A DNA stretch of 64,000 bases from assembly GCA_964384525.1 (NCBI GenBank), contig CAYLKO010000002.1, positions 38,290-102,289 on the forward strand, read 5' to 3'. The notes under the pieces were generated by a model that had not been told where the DNA came from, did not search any database, and worked only from the letters and a program-made list of their open reading frames with translations. Shown here one piece after another: positions 1 to 9,457 of this stretch (within the stretch, counting starts at the first letter, position 1; each line of letters starts with the position of its first letter). Source of the stretch: SHZI01 sp964384525. GTDB taxonomy: Bacteria > Pseudomonadota > Gammaproteobacteria > Steroidobacterales > GCA-2729495. A program made the translations under genes and the position numbers.

Positions 1-285
1 TTTGCGCGTGCCACGCAACAGATTGAGTTCATGATTGCCGAGCACACACTGGGCTAGTCCCGCGGCAACCCGTTCAGCGACATGGTGAACGACCGCCGGA
101 CTGTCCGGCCCCCGATCGCAGAGATCGCCGACGAAGACCAGGCGACGATTGCCCGGATGCGAGCCGTCCGGGCGGTAGTCCAGAAAAAACTCCAAGGAGC
201 GCAGCGCGTCGATTTCGCCGTGGACGTCGCCGATGACATCGATCGGGCCGGAGAAAAGTGCCGTATTCAGCGATCGGGCGCTCAT
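1..285 (-). CDS. Metallophosphoesterase (calcineurin-like), partial
   Basis: The N-terminal 95 residues of a metal-dependent phosphatase are visible; the C-terminus lies beyond the window edge. The metal-binding motifs GDVHGE (about residue 19), GDLCDRGPDS (about residue 54) and GNHE (about residue 85) appear in the order and spacing of the PrpE/ApaH-like calcineurin family, whose members hydrolyse phosphoesters such as diadenosine tetraphosphate or phosphoprotein. The ATG at 285 shares one base with the TGA of the upstream FAD monooxygenase (TGATG), so the two genes are probably translated from one message. The substrate cannot be deduced. Confidence 0.85.
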   Translation of the reverse strand, partial: MSARSLNTALFSGPIDVIGDVHGEIDALRSLEFFLDYRPDGSHPGNRRLVFVGDLCDRGPDSPAVVHHVAERVAAGLAQCVLGNHELNLLRGTRK

Positions 286-1454
286 CAGACCGGAACGTGG
301 ATGGCGTCGTAGGCGGCGAGGCCGAGGGATTCCTCGTTGCGATGGGTCTCCTCGTGGTAGCGATCGGGATCGGTGGTGGTGAGGCGGTTGCCGTTGTCGC
401 ACGAGGCCAGCAGCACGCCGTTGGCACGGGCAACCCGTGCCTGCTCGTAGCGGGCCAGCGCTTCGGGGATGGTGCTGGATGCGCTGATGGCCCGGGCGAG
501 AACCATGCCGTCTTCCAGGGCCATGGCGGCACCCTGGCCGAGAAAGGGCGTGGTCGGGTGGGCGGCGTCGCCGAGCAACGTGACCCGGCCCACCGACCAG
601 GCCGGCAGGGGATCGCGGTCGAAAATCCCCCACTTGAAACAGAGCTCCGGCGGCGTCGCCATCAGGACGGAGCGGGCGCTCGCTTCAAACTCGCGGAACT
701 CGGCGAGCAAGGCCTCCACCGTGGAACGCACCGACCAGCCTTCCTCCACCCAGCTGTTGGTGCGGGCGATCGCGATGTAGTTCAGCAGCTCACCCCGCCG
801 GATCCTGTAGCGGGTGAGGAAGTGACCCGGGCCGATCCACACGGCGGAGTCCGGCGTCACCAGTGATTCGCTCAGTCGTTCCATCGGCACCAGCCCCCGC
901 CAGGCCACGTAGCCGGTGAAGCGGGGATCTTCGCTGCCGAACAGCCGCGTGCGGACCGTGGAGCGGATGCCGTCGCAACCCACCAGCAGATCACCCCGGG
1001 CACTGTCACCGTTGCTGAAGATCGCGGTGACGCCGGTGGCATCCTGGGCGAAGTCCTGCAGCGAGGCGTTGAGGTGCAGGCAGTTGCGGTCGTGGCTGCG
1101 CACCGCCCCCACCAGTGCCTGATGCAGATCATTGCGATGGATCTGGCAGTAGGGTGCCCCGTAGCGCTCCAGCTGGGTATTGCCCCGGGGGATATCCACC
1201 AGCACCCGGCCGTTGCGATAGTCCTTGACGGCACCGTGGGCGGGAATGACCGCCAGATCATCCAGAACGCTGCCGAGGCCAAGGTGCAGCAGGATCCGCG
1301 AGCCGTTCGAGGCCAGCGTCAGGCCGGCGCCGACTTCCGCGAGAGCGGCCGCCTGTTCATATATGGACACCCGGATTCCGAAGCGCTGCAGAGCGAGTGC
1401 AGTGACCAGGCCGCCGATACCGGCGCCGACGATAACGACATGCTGTTCTGACAC
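285..1454 (-). CDS. FAD-dependent aromatic hydroxylase-type monooxygenase
   Basis: This 389-residue protein starts with GTG at 1454. The N-terminal dinucleotide-binding motif VGAGIGGLVTALAL binds FAD, and the second FAD motif GDAAHPTTPFLGQGA lies near residue 295. This is the layout of class A flavoprotein monooxygenases such as salicylate hydroxylase and 3-hydroxybenzoate 6-hydroxylase, which use NAD(P)H and O2. Length is typical of the family. It has no signal peptide, so it is cytosolic. The substrate cannot be told from sequence, and no ring-cleavage genes lie nearby. It is coupled to the downstream metallophosphoesterase by a one-base overlap. Confidence 0.85.
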   Translation of the reverse strand: MSEQHVVIVGAGIGGLVTALALQRFGIRVSIYEQAAALAEVGAGLTLASNGSRILLHLGLGSVLDDLAVIPAHGAVKDYRNGRVLVDIPRGNTQLERYGAPYCQIHRNDLHQALVGAVRSHDRNCLHLNASLQDFAQDATGVTAIFSNGDSARGDLLVGCDGIRSTVRTRLFGSEDPRFTGYVAWRGLVPMERLSESLVTPDSAVWIGPGHFLTRYRIRRGELLNYIAIARTNSWVEEGWSVRSTVEALLAEFREFEASARSVLMATPPELCFKWGIFDRDPLPAWSVGRVTLLGDAAHPTTPFLGQGAAMALEDGMVLARAISASSTIPEALARYEQARVARANGVLLASCDNGNRLTTTDPDRYHEETHRNEESLGLAAYDAIHVPV

Positions 1455-1496
1455 GGACTGGTGAGCCTCGCCTGTACGGATTTCCGTGGCGGTGGG

Positions 1497-2144
1497 TCAG
1501 GGAGCCAGCCGCTGCATCATCCAGCCATCAGCCGACACGCTGTAACTGAACCGGTCATGCAGGCGACTTGCACGCGCCTGCCAGAACTCCATTGTTTCGG
1601 CCGCCACCCGATAGCCACCCCAGAAAGTGGGCAAGGGGACTTCGGCGGTACCGAATCGAGCCTCGATCTCGGCATATTTCCCGTCCAGCACGTCGCGCGC
1701 GTCGATCGCGTGGCTCTGGGCCGAGGCCCAGGCCCCGATCTGGCTGGTCCGTGGCCGGCTCCTGAAGTAGTCCAGATCCTCGCTTGCCAGGGTGCGCACG
1801 GCTTTGCCCGTGATGCGGACCTGGCGACCGATCTCGGCCCAGTACAGCAGCAGGGCCACCTGTGGATTGTGGCGGATGTCCTGGGCCTTGCGGCTGCCGA
1901 GATTGGTATAGAACACGAAGCCCCGGACATCGAAAGACTTGAGCAGGACGGTGCGCAATGACGGCTGGCCGTCGATACCCACCGTCGCGACGCTCATCGC
2001 ATTCGGATCCAGGGTGCTGGCGGCGAGTGCATCGCTGAACCAGTTCCGGAACTGGGTGATCGGGTCCGGGGCAAGGTCACTTCGGCGCAGCGGCCGCGTC
2101 ATGAATTCGCGGCGCAGGTTCGCCAGGTCCATCGGGTCTGTCAT
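1497..2144 (-). CDS. pdxH: Pyridoxamine 5'-phosphate oxidase
   Basis: This 215-residue FMN enzyme oxidises pyridoxamine or pyridoxine 5'-phosphate to pyridoxal 5'-phosphate (vitamin B6 salvage and last synthetic step). Family landmarks are present: the LRREFMTRPL start, the FMN/PLP-binding stretch RTVLLKSFDVRGFVFYTN near residue 65, SRKAQDI, and a C-terminal WGGYRVAAETMEFWQ motif followed by RLHDR. The usual C-terminal RLxP is recognisable (MQRLAP), so the protein is full length. It lies 42 bases upstream of the FAD monooxygenase on the same strand and may be co-transcribed with it. Confidence 0.96.
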   Translation of the reverse strand: MTDPMDLANLRREFMTRPLRRSDLAPDPITQFRNWFSDALAASTLDPNAMSVATVGIDGQPSLRTVLLKSFDVRGFVFYTNLGSRKAQDIRHNPQVALLLYWAEIGRQVRITGKAVRTLASEDLDYFRSRPRTSQIGAWASAQSHAIDARDVLDGKYAEIEARFGTAEVPLPTFWGGYRVAAETMEFWQARASRLHDRFSYSVSADGWMMQRLAP

Positions 2145-2170
2145 GGGCCCATTCTAGGCCCTGGCAGCCA

Positions 2171-2320
2171 TCACGCCGGAATCAATACGCGGAGCTTCTG
2201 CGAAATCACGGTGTCGGCCACTTCCTCGATGGCCTGGCCCGGCTGCAGCAGCTGGTTCAGCAGCCTGCGGGTGACCTCCTCGCCGCGAAACATTAGGGTA
2301 TCGCCGGCATTGGTCACCAC
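2171..2320 (-). CDS. Small hypothetical ORF (49 aa) downstream of the DUF4136 lipoprotein
   Basis: An open frame beginning with two consecutive GTG codons reads a soluble-looking acidic peptide (VVTNAGDTLMFRGEEV, then RRLLNQLLQPGQAIEEVA) and ends in TGA at 2171. It sits between the DUF4136 gene and pdxH on the same strand. A GAGGA lies just before the GTGs, which is very close for a ribosome-binding site. The residue composition looks protein-like, but I do not recognise a family. It could be the tail of a degraded gene, because an in-frame stop lies a short way upstream. Confidence 0.3.
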   Translation of the reverse strand: MVTNAGDTLMFRGEEVTRRLLNQLLQPGQAIEEVADTVISQKLRVLIPA

Positions 2321-2394
2321 GTCCTCGTCCAGACGCCCAACCGGTTGACTATCGGCAGGTCAGTGGCCGGACCTTGGGCGCGGATTCACATTTT

Positions 2395-2970
2395 TCAGGG
2401 TGCGCGATATGGGTATTTGCCGAAGAGCTGGTTGATCACGCCGGCCACGACGGGCTGCAGGTTGGCCCGATCCTTGTTGGTCACGCGGCCCACGGCCGTG
2501 CCTTCCCAGACAAGTTGCATGCGGGCCGCGTCGACGATATCCATCGTCAGCGTGCCTTCGGTGTACTGCGTGACATGGGTTTCGTAGCCACCCCAGACGC
2601 CGTAGTAACCGGACCGGTAGCCGTAATAGCCACCAAAAGGCATGGTCGACGGCGTTGACGTGCTTTGAATCCGGTCCTGGGTCTGCATATGGAAGTTGAT
2701 GAGCAGATCGGGGTTGTCGGCACGCTGATAGCCCCTGGCCTCGAGCTCGCGGGAGGCAGCCGTGCGCAGATACTGGCTCAGGATCGACGAATAGCCGTCA
2801 TGGTCGGTATCCAGCGGCTTGACGAATCCGTAGGTCTTGTAGCTGCCAAAACCGGCGACCGGATCAGCATTCACGAAGAGTGTCGGCCCGGACGCACAGC
2901 TGGTCAGCAGCACCATCACGGCGACGGTGAGCAGGGCGCGGGGCAGGCAGGTACCGAGCGTGCGAGTCAT
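2395..2970 (-). CDS. DUF4136-family lipoprotein
   Basis: This 191-residue exported lipoprotein has a signal sequence ending in a lipobox (LLTSC, Cys near residue 25). The DUF4136 body follows: a GFGSYKTYGFVKPL start, a region containing LRTAASRELEARGYQ, then DLLINFHMQTQD and a Gly/Tyr-rich loop (FGGYYGYRSGYYG). A GAGG lies about seven bases before the ATG. Members are common in proteobacteria and probably sit on the inner face of the outer membrane; no biochemical role is established. Only a tiny ORF follows on this strand. Confidence 0.85.
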   Translation of the reverse strand: MTRTLGTCLPRALLTVAVMVLLTSCASGPTLFVNADPVAGFGSYKTYGFVKPLDTDHDGYSSILSQYLRTAASRELEARGYQRADNPDLLINFHMQTQDRIQSTSTPSTMPFGGYYGYRSGYYGVWGGYETHVTQYTEGTLTMDIVDAARMQLVWEGTAVGRVTNKDRANLQPVVAGVINQLFGKYPYRAP

Positions 2971-3018
2971 CTTTCAACCTCTTTCCGGCAATGGTCGGAT
3001 CGTAACTGGAGCATGTGC

Positions 3019-3963
3019 CTATAGGGGGCGCAAGGCCGTTAACCGGAGCTTAACCCTGCCGAGAATCCTGACATTTCCCGAGAGCTCCAGGGGCGCCCGC
3101 GTGGTGGGGTCCAGCAGCAATTCAAGCTTGCCGCGCAGGCCGAGCAGCTCCAGGTCGTCATCGTCGGGATCACCACCGGGCACGGGCAGGCCCTCGAGCG
3201 ACAGTCGCACAGGCAGGACTGTCCCATTACGTTGAATCGTGCCGGTAGGCCACAGCTCATCGTAACGCACGCCGACTTCGGTCGCCGGCAGAACCCGGAT
3301 GCGCACGGTCTGGGTGTCGCGCCGACGAAATATCAGCAGCTCCAGTTGCTCACCGGGCTGGTCGAGGTCGGCGGCGGCAATGGCATACAAAAGGCCGGTG
3401 GGCTCGATGACCGCCTGCCCACCCGGCGCCAGCGGATAGGTCCGCAAGCCCTGGCTGGTGCGCGTCCAGCGGGAGGGTTGCAGGCTGTCTTCCGCGGCCG
3501 TCGCCGGCCAGCGGGTGCGTTGATAGGCGCCCTCGTGCCCGAAGCGATAGACCCGCCAGCGCAACCGGCCCCGCTGGTCGTGCTGCGTGCGTTGCAGGGC
3601 AGCTCCGGATCGTGGGTCCATCAGCAGGATCACGCTGGATTGCCGGCCCACGCCGCCGGCTTCGTAGCTCAGTTCGAGGACTTCGTTGCCTGGCTTGAGC
3701 GGTGTAAAGCCATCGGCGACGATGGTCGCCAGATCGCCGGCGGCTGCAGCGCCGGAGAGGGTGCGCAAGGTCAAACGCGCCTCGGCTGTCAGCATGAGCT
3801 TGCTGGCGGTCATCCGGATTTCGGACCAGCCGACCCGTGCCGGATCGAGCCGGGTGTTGTCCGGACCCGCCATCGTGGCCGGCGTCACCGCGAGCAGCCC
3901 GGCGGCCATCAGGGCCGATGCGGTCAGCAGCCGGTGGCGTGGCGCGGGTGAAGCGTGATTCAT
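3019..3963 (-). CDS. Exported protein of unknown function, DUF3108-like
   Basis: This 314-residue protein has an N-terminal signal peptide (hydrophobic core near residues 12-26, likely cleavage after a TMAG-like site). The remainder is a beta-rich soluble domain without transmembrane segments. The general pattern (unit-conversion-like repeats, GLLYAIAAADLDQPGE, a terminal block on gene-end LDPTTRAPLELSG) resembles DUF3108 periplasmic proteins, but the match is weak and I would not assign a function. It is transcribed divergently from tamA, its start lying about 50 bases from the tamA ATG, so the two share a short control region. Confidence 0.6.
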   Translation of the reverse strand: MNHASPAPRHRLLTASALMAAGLLAVTPATMAGPDNTRLDPARVGWSEIRMTASKLMLTAEARLTLRTLSGAAAAGDLATIVADGFTPLKPGNEVLELSYEAGGVGRQSSVILLMDPRSGAALQRTQHDQRGRLRWRVYRFGHEGAYQRTRWPATAAEDSLQPSRWTRTSQGLRTYPLAPGGQAVIEPTGLLYAIAAADLDQPGEQLELLIFRRRDTQTVRIRVLPATEVGVRYDELWPTGTIQRNGTVLPVRLSLEGLPVPGGDPDDDDLELLGLRGKLELLLDPTTRAPLELSGNVRILGRVKLRLTALRPL

Positions 3964-4011
3964 TCCGCGATAATAACGCGGAGCTGCCAGGGATCAGGGA
4001 CCGACGACGAC

Positions 4012-5751
4012 ATGCGTTTTCCAAGGCTTGCCGCCACGCTGGCCACCTGTCTGCTGATTGTCCTGGCACTCGGCGCACCGGCAGTCCGGGCGGAGGTGGA
4101 CTTTGCAGGCTTGAGCCGCACCACGGAAAAAGTGGTCCGGGCCACGGTGGATCTGGTGGACGAGCCCTGCAGCGCGCCGGACGCTCGTGTGCGCCGCCTG
4201 TTCAAGCGGGCCGACCGGCAGGTTCATCAGGCCCTCGAAGTGTATGGCTACTATTCGCCGACCATCAAAGGATCACTGACCCACGCCGGCAATTGCTGGC
4301 AGGCGCGCTTCGAGATCGACCGCGGGCCGCGGGTGCGCCTGCGCAAGGTGGCCATCGGCATCACCGGGCCCGGCAGTGATGATCCGGTGCTGGCGCGATT
4401 CCTCTCGCGGGAGATGTTGTCGGCCGGCGATGGACTGAACCAGAGTGCCTACGATGGTCTGAAGGCGTCATTGGCGGGCCTCGCCCAGCGGCGTGGCTAC
4501 TTTGACGGGCGTTTTGCCACGAGCCGCATCGATGTGTATCCGGATCAGGATGCCGCCGACATCACGCTCGACTACGTCTCCGGCGAGCGCTACCGCTTCG
4601 GGCCCAGCACGCTGGACCAGTATGGCGTTGCTCCGGAACTGGCGCTGCGCTTTGGCGAGTTCAAGCCGGGTGAGCCCTACGACGCCGACCGGCTCAACGA
4701 GCTGTACACGGACCTGCTCGCCGGCGGCTACTTCCAGAACATCGAGTTGCGCACCACCCAGCGTCCGGCACCGGATCTGGATGTGCCGCTGACCATCGTC
4801 CTGACGGCGGCACCGCCGCGCACCTGGACCACGGGCGTTGGTTATGCCACCGACACCGGGGCCAAGCTGCGGCTGGGTTACGTCAATCAGCGGCTGAATC
4901 GCAAGGGGCATCAGCTCGAGTTCGATTCCAACCTGGCCGAGGTTCTGGGCAGCAGTACCGTGAGTTATCGGCTGCCGCAAGGCAGTCCGCGGGACGAGTG
5001 GCTGAGCTTCGATGCGGGCTATCAGTACGACAATCCGGAAGACAGCCGCAGCAACGAGTTCCGGCTGGGCGTCAAGCAGATCAAACGCCGGTTCTCGACC
5101 TGGCGGGAAACGCGCTTCATCGACTATCGCCGGGAGAGCTACCGGATTGGCGAAACCCGCAACACCAGTGATCTCGTCATTCCGGGCATCAGCTGGTCGC
5201 AGCAGCCGCGTCTCCTGCCGAGTCGTCCGCGACGGGGCCATCGCCTGGCGCTCACGGTCAGCGGCACGGACGAGTGGCTGGGGTCGGACACCGCCTTTGC
5301 CCAGATCGAGTCCTCCGGCAAGGTGATACTCCCCTTGTGGTCCACGGCACGTTTGCTGGTGCGTGGCGAGGTCGGCTGGACCATCAAGGATGATTTCGAG
5401 GACCTGCCGCTGTCGGTGCGCTACTTTGCCGGTGGCGATACCAGCGTCCGCGGCTATGGCTACAAGACCCTGGGGCCGGCCGACGCCGCCGGCAACGTGA
5501 TCGGCGGGGCGGACAAGCTGGCCGGCAGCGTGGAGTTCGACCAGCAGGTCTTCGGCAACTGGTCGGTGGCCGCCTTCATCGATGTCGGCAATGCCTTCAA
5601 CTCGTTCAAGGACATGTCGCTGAAGACCGGCGTCGGCGCCGGCATCCGCTGGTACTCGCCACTCGGGCCGATCCGTTTCGATGTCGGCGTGCCGCTGCAT
5701 GATTCACCCGACTCGTTCCGCATCCACATCACGCTGGGTCCGGATCTCTGA
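4012..5751 (+). CDS. tamA: Translocation and assembly module outer-membrane protein TamA (Omp85 family)
   Basis: This 579-residue outer-membrane protein has a signal peptide ending near APAVRAEV. Three POTRA-like repeats follow (about residues 25-260, including GYYSPTIKG and RGYFDGRF), then a 16-strand Omp85 barrel (FAGGDTSVRGYGYKTLGP is the conserved loop 6 VRGY/F motif; the end is FRIHITLGPDL, a terminal beta strand). TamA works with TamB in transport of lipids and assembly of some outer-membrane proteins. I chose the ATG at 4012 because it starts the signal peptide; an in-frame ATG at 3955 would add an unlikely 19-residue extension. The stop overlaps the tamB start. Confidence 0.93.
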   Translation: MRFPRLAATLATCLLIVLALGAPAVRAEVDFAGLSRTTEKVVRATVDLVDEPCSAPDARVRRLFKRADRQVHQALEVYGYYSPTIKGSLTHAGNCWQARFEIDRGPRVRLRKVAIGITGPGSDDPVLARFLSREMLSAGDGLNQSAYDGLKASLAGLAQRRGYFDGRFATSRIDVYPDQDAADITLDYVSGERYRFGPSTLDQYGVAPELALRFGEFKPGEPYDADRLNELYTDLLAGGYFQNIELRTTQRPAPDLDVPLTIVLTAAPPRTWTTGVGYATDTGAKLRLGYVNQRLNRKGHQLEFDSNLAEVLGSSTVSYRLPQGSPRDEWLSFDAGYQYDNPEDSRSNEFRLGVKQIKRRFSTWRETRFIDYRRESYRIGETRNTSDLVIPGISWSQQPRLLPSRPRRGHRLALTVSGTDEWLGSDTAFAQIESSGKVILPLWSTARLLVRGEVGWTIKDDFEDLPLSVRYFAGGDTSVRGYGYKTLGPADAAGNVIGGADKLAGSVEFDQQVFGNWSVAAFIDVGNAFNSFKDMSLKTGVGAGIRWYSPLGPIRFDVGVPLHDSPDSFRIHITLGPDL

Positions 5752-8700
5752 TGAGCGATCAGCCGCAGCAGGCCACGAAAGCCGCGCGCCGCTTCGGTGT
5801 ATTGGCGCTGCTGGGAATCAGCAGTCACCTGCTGCTGCGCTTCGTGATCGCGATCATCAGCCTGGGACTGCTCCTGCTGATTTTCACTTTGTTCGTCCTG
5901 GGCACTCCACAAGGCAGCGCCTGGGTGGCGAGGACCCTCACGGACTTCAGTGGTGGGAAGGTGCAGGCCACGGGCGTGAGCGGCACGCTGCTCGCCGGGC
6001 TCGACCTCGAACGCTTCGATGTCAACACGGACACCGTGCAGGTCTCGATCGCACCGGCCGGGCTGCGTATGCACTGGCCGGATCTGTTGCGCGGCCGGTT
6101 GCGCCTGACGACTGCCCGCGCCGATGCCGTCACCATCGTGCTGCGACCCCGGCCGGAGCATGAGCCGGATGAACCGGTAGCGGCCTTGCGTCTGCCCCTG
6201 GCGATAGTCGTTGACGGGCTGCAGATCGGGAGATTGACGATCCGCACGGTGCCGGCAGCGGGCGACGAAGCCGGGGCATCGGCCGTCGAGATCGGCCCCA
6301 TCGCCCTGCGGGGTGACCTGACGAATGGCGTGATCCGCTTCGACCGCCTTCAGGTGCAGCTTTACGGCCTCAATGTGGAGGCGGCCGGCCGCTTCGGTAC
6401 CGGCGAACCCTTTGCGCTGGCGAGCCAGCTGCGCTGGCGCATGCCGGCGGCGGCGATATCCGGTGCCGGCAGTGTGGCTGGCGATCTTGGCGACCTGCAG
6501 TTCGGGCAGGTGGTGGAACTGCCGTCGGCGGTACAGGTGGCGGGCCGGATCCACCTGCTCGGCGACCAGCCGCGCCTCGACGCCACGGCCCGCTGGACCG
6601 ATCTTGAGCAGGCCCTGATGGCTGATGACCCGCGCTTCGTCCTGCAGAGTTCCTCCGGCGAGTTGCAGCTCCGTGGCTGGACGGATGATCTGTCGATCCG
6701 CTTGAACGGCCGGATCGCCCTTGGTGCGGATGCCATCAAGGGGAACGGGGGCCGCAGCGCCGCGCTGGCGGTGAGGGCCCACGGTGATCTCGAGCATCTG
6801 GACCTGCAGCGCATCGCGCTCGACGGTTTCGGTGGCGAGCTTCGCGGGACCGGCCGCGTGCAATTCCGGAACCCCGCGGCCCTGCAGTTGCAGCTGCAGG
6901 GCATGAACATCAACCCGGGCTTCATCGATCCCCGCTTCGATGGGCAGCTCAGCTTCGCTGCGGCTTTGTCGGGCGATGCAACCGGCAACTTCCGTGTCCA
7001 GGTGCCGGAGGCCGGCGGACGGCTGTTCGATCGACAGTTCAAGGCAGCCGGTACGGTGGCGCGCGAGGGGCAGCGCCTGACGCTGGACCAGGTCCGCGTG
7101 TCGTCGGGCGTGAATCGCCTGGCAGCGAGCGGGCAGTGGGGTCCGCGTGTGTCCGGCACCTTCGCCATCGATGCCCCCGACCTGGCAACCCTGTGGCCCG
7201 GCCTCAAGGGTGAACTGCGCGGCTCCGGGAGTGCCGCCGGCACGGCGCAGGAGCCACAGCTCGATATCGAGCTCGAGGGGCATCGGGTCGGCTATGACGA
7301 TCTGCAGATCGAAACGCTCCGGGTGCGCGGCAGCCGGGATTGTCGTGCGCATCAGCAGCTCGATCTGTCTGCCGACAATCTGCGCTGGAGCGGATCAGCC
7401 GTTGGCAACCTGGCGGCGGAGCTCGACGGCACACCGGCGAACCATGATCTGCACGCAAGCCTGACCGGCGGTGACGTCGCGTTCGAGTTCCGCGCAACGG
7501 GTGCCTGGCAGGCCGGCGGGCTGGCCTTGCGTTTCGCCCGGGCCAGCGTCCAGGTCGGCGATACCCGGACCTGGTCGTTGCAGGAGCCAGCCACCCTGCG
7601 GGTGGCCGGCAGGAACGTCACGCTCAGCGCGCATTGCTGGATCGGCCAGGGCGAACTCTGTGTCGCCGACAGCCGCCTCGACGCCGAGGGCATCGAGGCC
7701 GGCTTGAGGCTCCAGGCATTTCCCCTCGCGACCTTCTCGCCCTGGCTGCCGGCCGACCTTGAGGGCGATGGTACGGCCACGGCCTGTGTGGCGATTGCCG
7801 GGACGGTTGGCCGCTACATCGGCCATCTGCAGGGCCGGCTGGATGAGGCGGCGCTCCGCTGGCGGACACAGGACGACGAAGAGGTGGAAACCACCTTCAG
7901 CGAATTCAAGGTGGAGGTCGATCTGGCCGATGCACTTTTGCAGTTCGACGCCCGTCTCGCCGAGAGCTTTGGCCTCCACCTGTCTGCCCGGGGTACGGTG
8001 ACCACGCCGTTTGGCGCCAACCCCACCGTCGACGCCCGGATCACGGGTGGCGTGCCGGATCTCGCCTCCCTCGGGCCGGTACTCGAGCGCTTTGTCGACA
8101 TCGCGGACTTGAAGGGAGTGCTCGGCGTGGACGCCACCTTGTCCGGCAATGCCAGGCGACCGGATATCGCCGGTGGCGTTGAGCTGGATCAGGGCGCCTT
8201 CACGGTGCCCGTGGCCGGCATCACCGTCGACCGGATTGCCCTGGCCCTGCGTGGTCGCCCGGATGGACAGCTCGTCGCGACGGGCAATGCCCGCTCGGGC
8301 AAGGGCTTTGTTGCCCTGGACGGCAGCCTGGCCTGGCGCGACCAGCTGATGCCGACCGGCGATGCCACGATCAAGGGCCGGCTCTTCGACGTGATCCGCC
8401 TGCCCCAGGGCCTGGTGCAGGTATCACCGGACGCGCAGGTGCGCCTGCGCGATGGCCAGTTCCGGATCAGTGGCGAAGTGCTCGTGCCGCGCGCCGAGAT
8501 CAAGCTGAAGAAGCTCGAAGAAAGCGGTGTCGAGCCATCCGAAGACACCGTGGTGCATGGGCGCACGGAGCTCGCCGTGGAACGCAAGCCTCCGTTGTTC
8601 ATGCTGGATGGCCTGCAGGTGCGACTCGGCGAGCAGGTGTCCTTTGATGGCTTCGGGCTCAAGACCCGGCTGGTGGGCGGGCTGCGTCTGTCCCAGTCGC

Positions 8701-9317
8701 TGGGTGCTGATCCGAGGTTGGTGAGTGGCGCCGGGATCGTCACGCTGCAGGACGGCCTGTTCACGGTTTTCGGGCAGAAGCTGGCGATCGATCGCGGCTC
8801 ACTGCTGTTTTCCGGCGTGGTCACCGACCCGGGACTGGATGTGAAGGCCAGCCGGGCCGTGACCTATCAGGGCCGGGATGTAACCGTCGGCGTGCTGTTG
8901 TCCGGCACGGTGTCGCGGATCATCACCCGGATCTTTTCCGAGCCCGCCATGGGTGAGCTCGACGCCTTGTCCTATCTCACCACGGGCAAGCCGCTGTCGG
9001 CCTCCAGTGTCGGCGATCGCTCGGCAGTGGCCAATGCAGCGGTCAGTCTGGGGCTGAGCCAGGCATTGCCGGTGGCCCAGAAATTGGGTTCAGCGCTCAA
9101 TGTCGACGAGATCGGCCTCGACACCACCGACTCGGGGGGCACTGCGGTCGTGGTCGGCGAGCGTCTGGGCAATGATCTGTTCATCCGCTACAGCTACGGC
9201 GTGTTCGATCAGATCGGCACGATCAAGGTGACCTATCGCCTGTCGAAACGCCTCAGTCTGGAAGCCAGCTCCGGCAATGAGCAATCCCTGGATCTGATCT
9301 ATTCGGTGAACTGGTAG
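5751..9317 (+). CDS. tamB: Translocation and assembly module inner-membrane protein TamB (AsmA/DUF490 family)
   Basis: This 1188-residue protein has one N-terminal membrane anchor (about residues 30-52, FVIAIISLGLLLLIFTLFVL). A very long periplasmic beta-taco region built of repeated amphipathic strands follows, then the C-terminal DUF490/TamB domain (about residues 870-1188, with LSYLTTGKPLSASS and SYGVFDQIGTIKVTYRLSKR). TamB spans the periplasm and is thought to conduct phospholipids between membranes, docking on TamA. The start shares a base with the tamA stop (TGATG), the usual tamAB coupling. Length is within the normal range (about 1100-1400). Confidence 0.93.
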   Translation: MSDQPQQATKAARRFGVLALLGISSHLLLRFVIAIISLGLLLLIFTLFVLGTPQGSAWVARTLTDFSGGKVQATGVSGTLLAGLDLERFDVNTDTVQVSIAPAGLRMHWPDLLRGRLRLTTARADAVTIVLRPRPEHEPDEPVAALRLPLAIVVDGLQIGRLTIRTVPAAGDEAGASAVEIGPIALRGDLTNGVIRFDRLQVQLYGLNVEAAGRFGTGEPFALASQLRWRMPAAAISGAGSVAGDLGDLQFGQVVELPSAVQVAGRIHLLGDQPRLDATARWTDLEQALMADDPRFVLQSSSGELQLRGWTDDLSIRLNGRIALGADAIKGNGGRSAALAVRAHGDLEHLDLQRIALDGFGGELRGTGRVQFRNPAALQLQLQGMNINPGFIDPRFDGQLSFAAALSGDATGNFRVQVPEAGGRLFDRQFKAAGTVAREGQRLTLDQVRVSSGVNRLAASGQWGPRVSGTFAIDAPDLATLWPGLKGELRGSGSAAGTAQEPQLDIELEGHRVGYDDLQIETLRVRGSRDCRAHQQLDLSADNLRWSGSAVGNLAAELDGTPANHDLHASLTGGDVAFEFRATGAWQAGGLALRFARASVQVGDTRTWSLQEPATLRVAGRNVTLSAHCWIGQGELCVADSRLDAEGIEAGLRLQAFPLATFSPWLPADLEGDGTATACVAIAGTVGRYIGHLQGRLDEAALRWRTQDDEEVETTFSEFKVEVDLADALLQFDARLAESFGLHLSARGTVTTPFGANPTVDARITGGVPDLASLGPVLERFVDIADLKGVLGVDATLSGNARRPDIAGGVELDQGAFTVPVAGITVDRIALALRGRPDGQLVATGNARSGKGFVALDGSLAWRDQLMPTGDATIKGRLFDVIRLPQGLVQVSPDAQVRLRDGQFRISGEVLVPRAEIKLKKLEESGVEPSEDTVVHGRTELAVERKPPLFMLDGLQVRLGEQVSFDGFGLKTRLVGGLRLSQSLGADPRLVSGAGIVTLQDGLFTVFGQKLAIDRGSLLFSGVVTDPGLDVKASRAVTYQGRDVTVGVLLSGTVSRIITRIFSEPAMGELDALSYLTTGKPLSASSVGDRSAVANAAVSLGLSQALPVAQKLGSALNVDEIGLDTTDSGGTAVVVGERLGNDLFIRYSYGVFDQIGTIKVTYRLSKRLSLEASSGNEQSLDLIYSVNW

Positions 9318-9324
9318 CGCAGGC

Positions 9325-9362
9325 AAAAAAAACCCGCCAGCTCCGGGGGAAGGAGTGGCGGG
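9325..9362 (-). terminator. Rho-independent terminator for the 37-aa membrane protein gene
   Basis: Read on the minus strand, a GC-rich hairpin (arms 9351-9362 and 9333-9344, CCCGCCA plus CTCC with one bulged base, loop of about seven) is followed by eight consecutive U residues (the A run at 9325-9332 on the plus strand). On the plus strand no T run follows, so it does not look like the tamB terminator. It lies about 95 bases after the stop of the small ORF. Confidence 0.7.
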
Positions 9363-9457
9363 CTACTCGCCGGGCCTGTCGGGCGTCACCCCCGGGGGGG
9401 AGGGGGGATTGCAGGAGTGACCTGCGCCGAGTGGCCCTGCTCTCTAAACGGTTGTCG

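Noticed and set aside
5460..7352. 630-residue open frame opposite tamA/tamB
   Set aside because: Antisense shadow; the tamA/tamB reading has all expected motifs.
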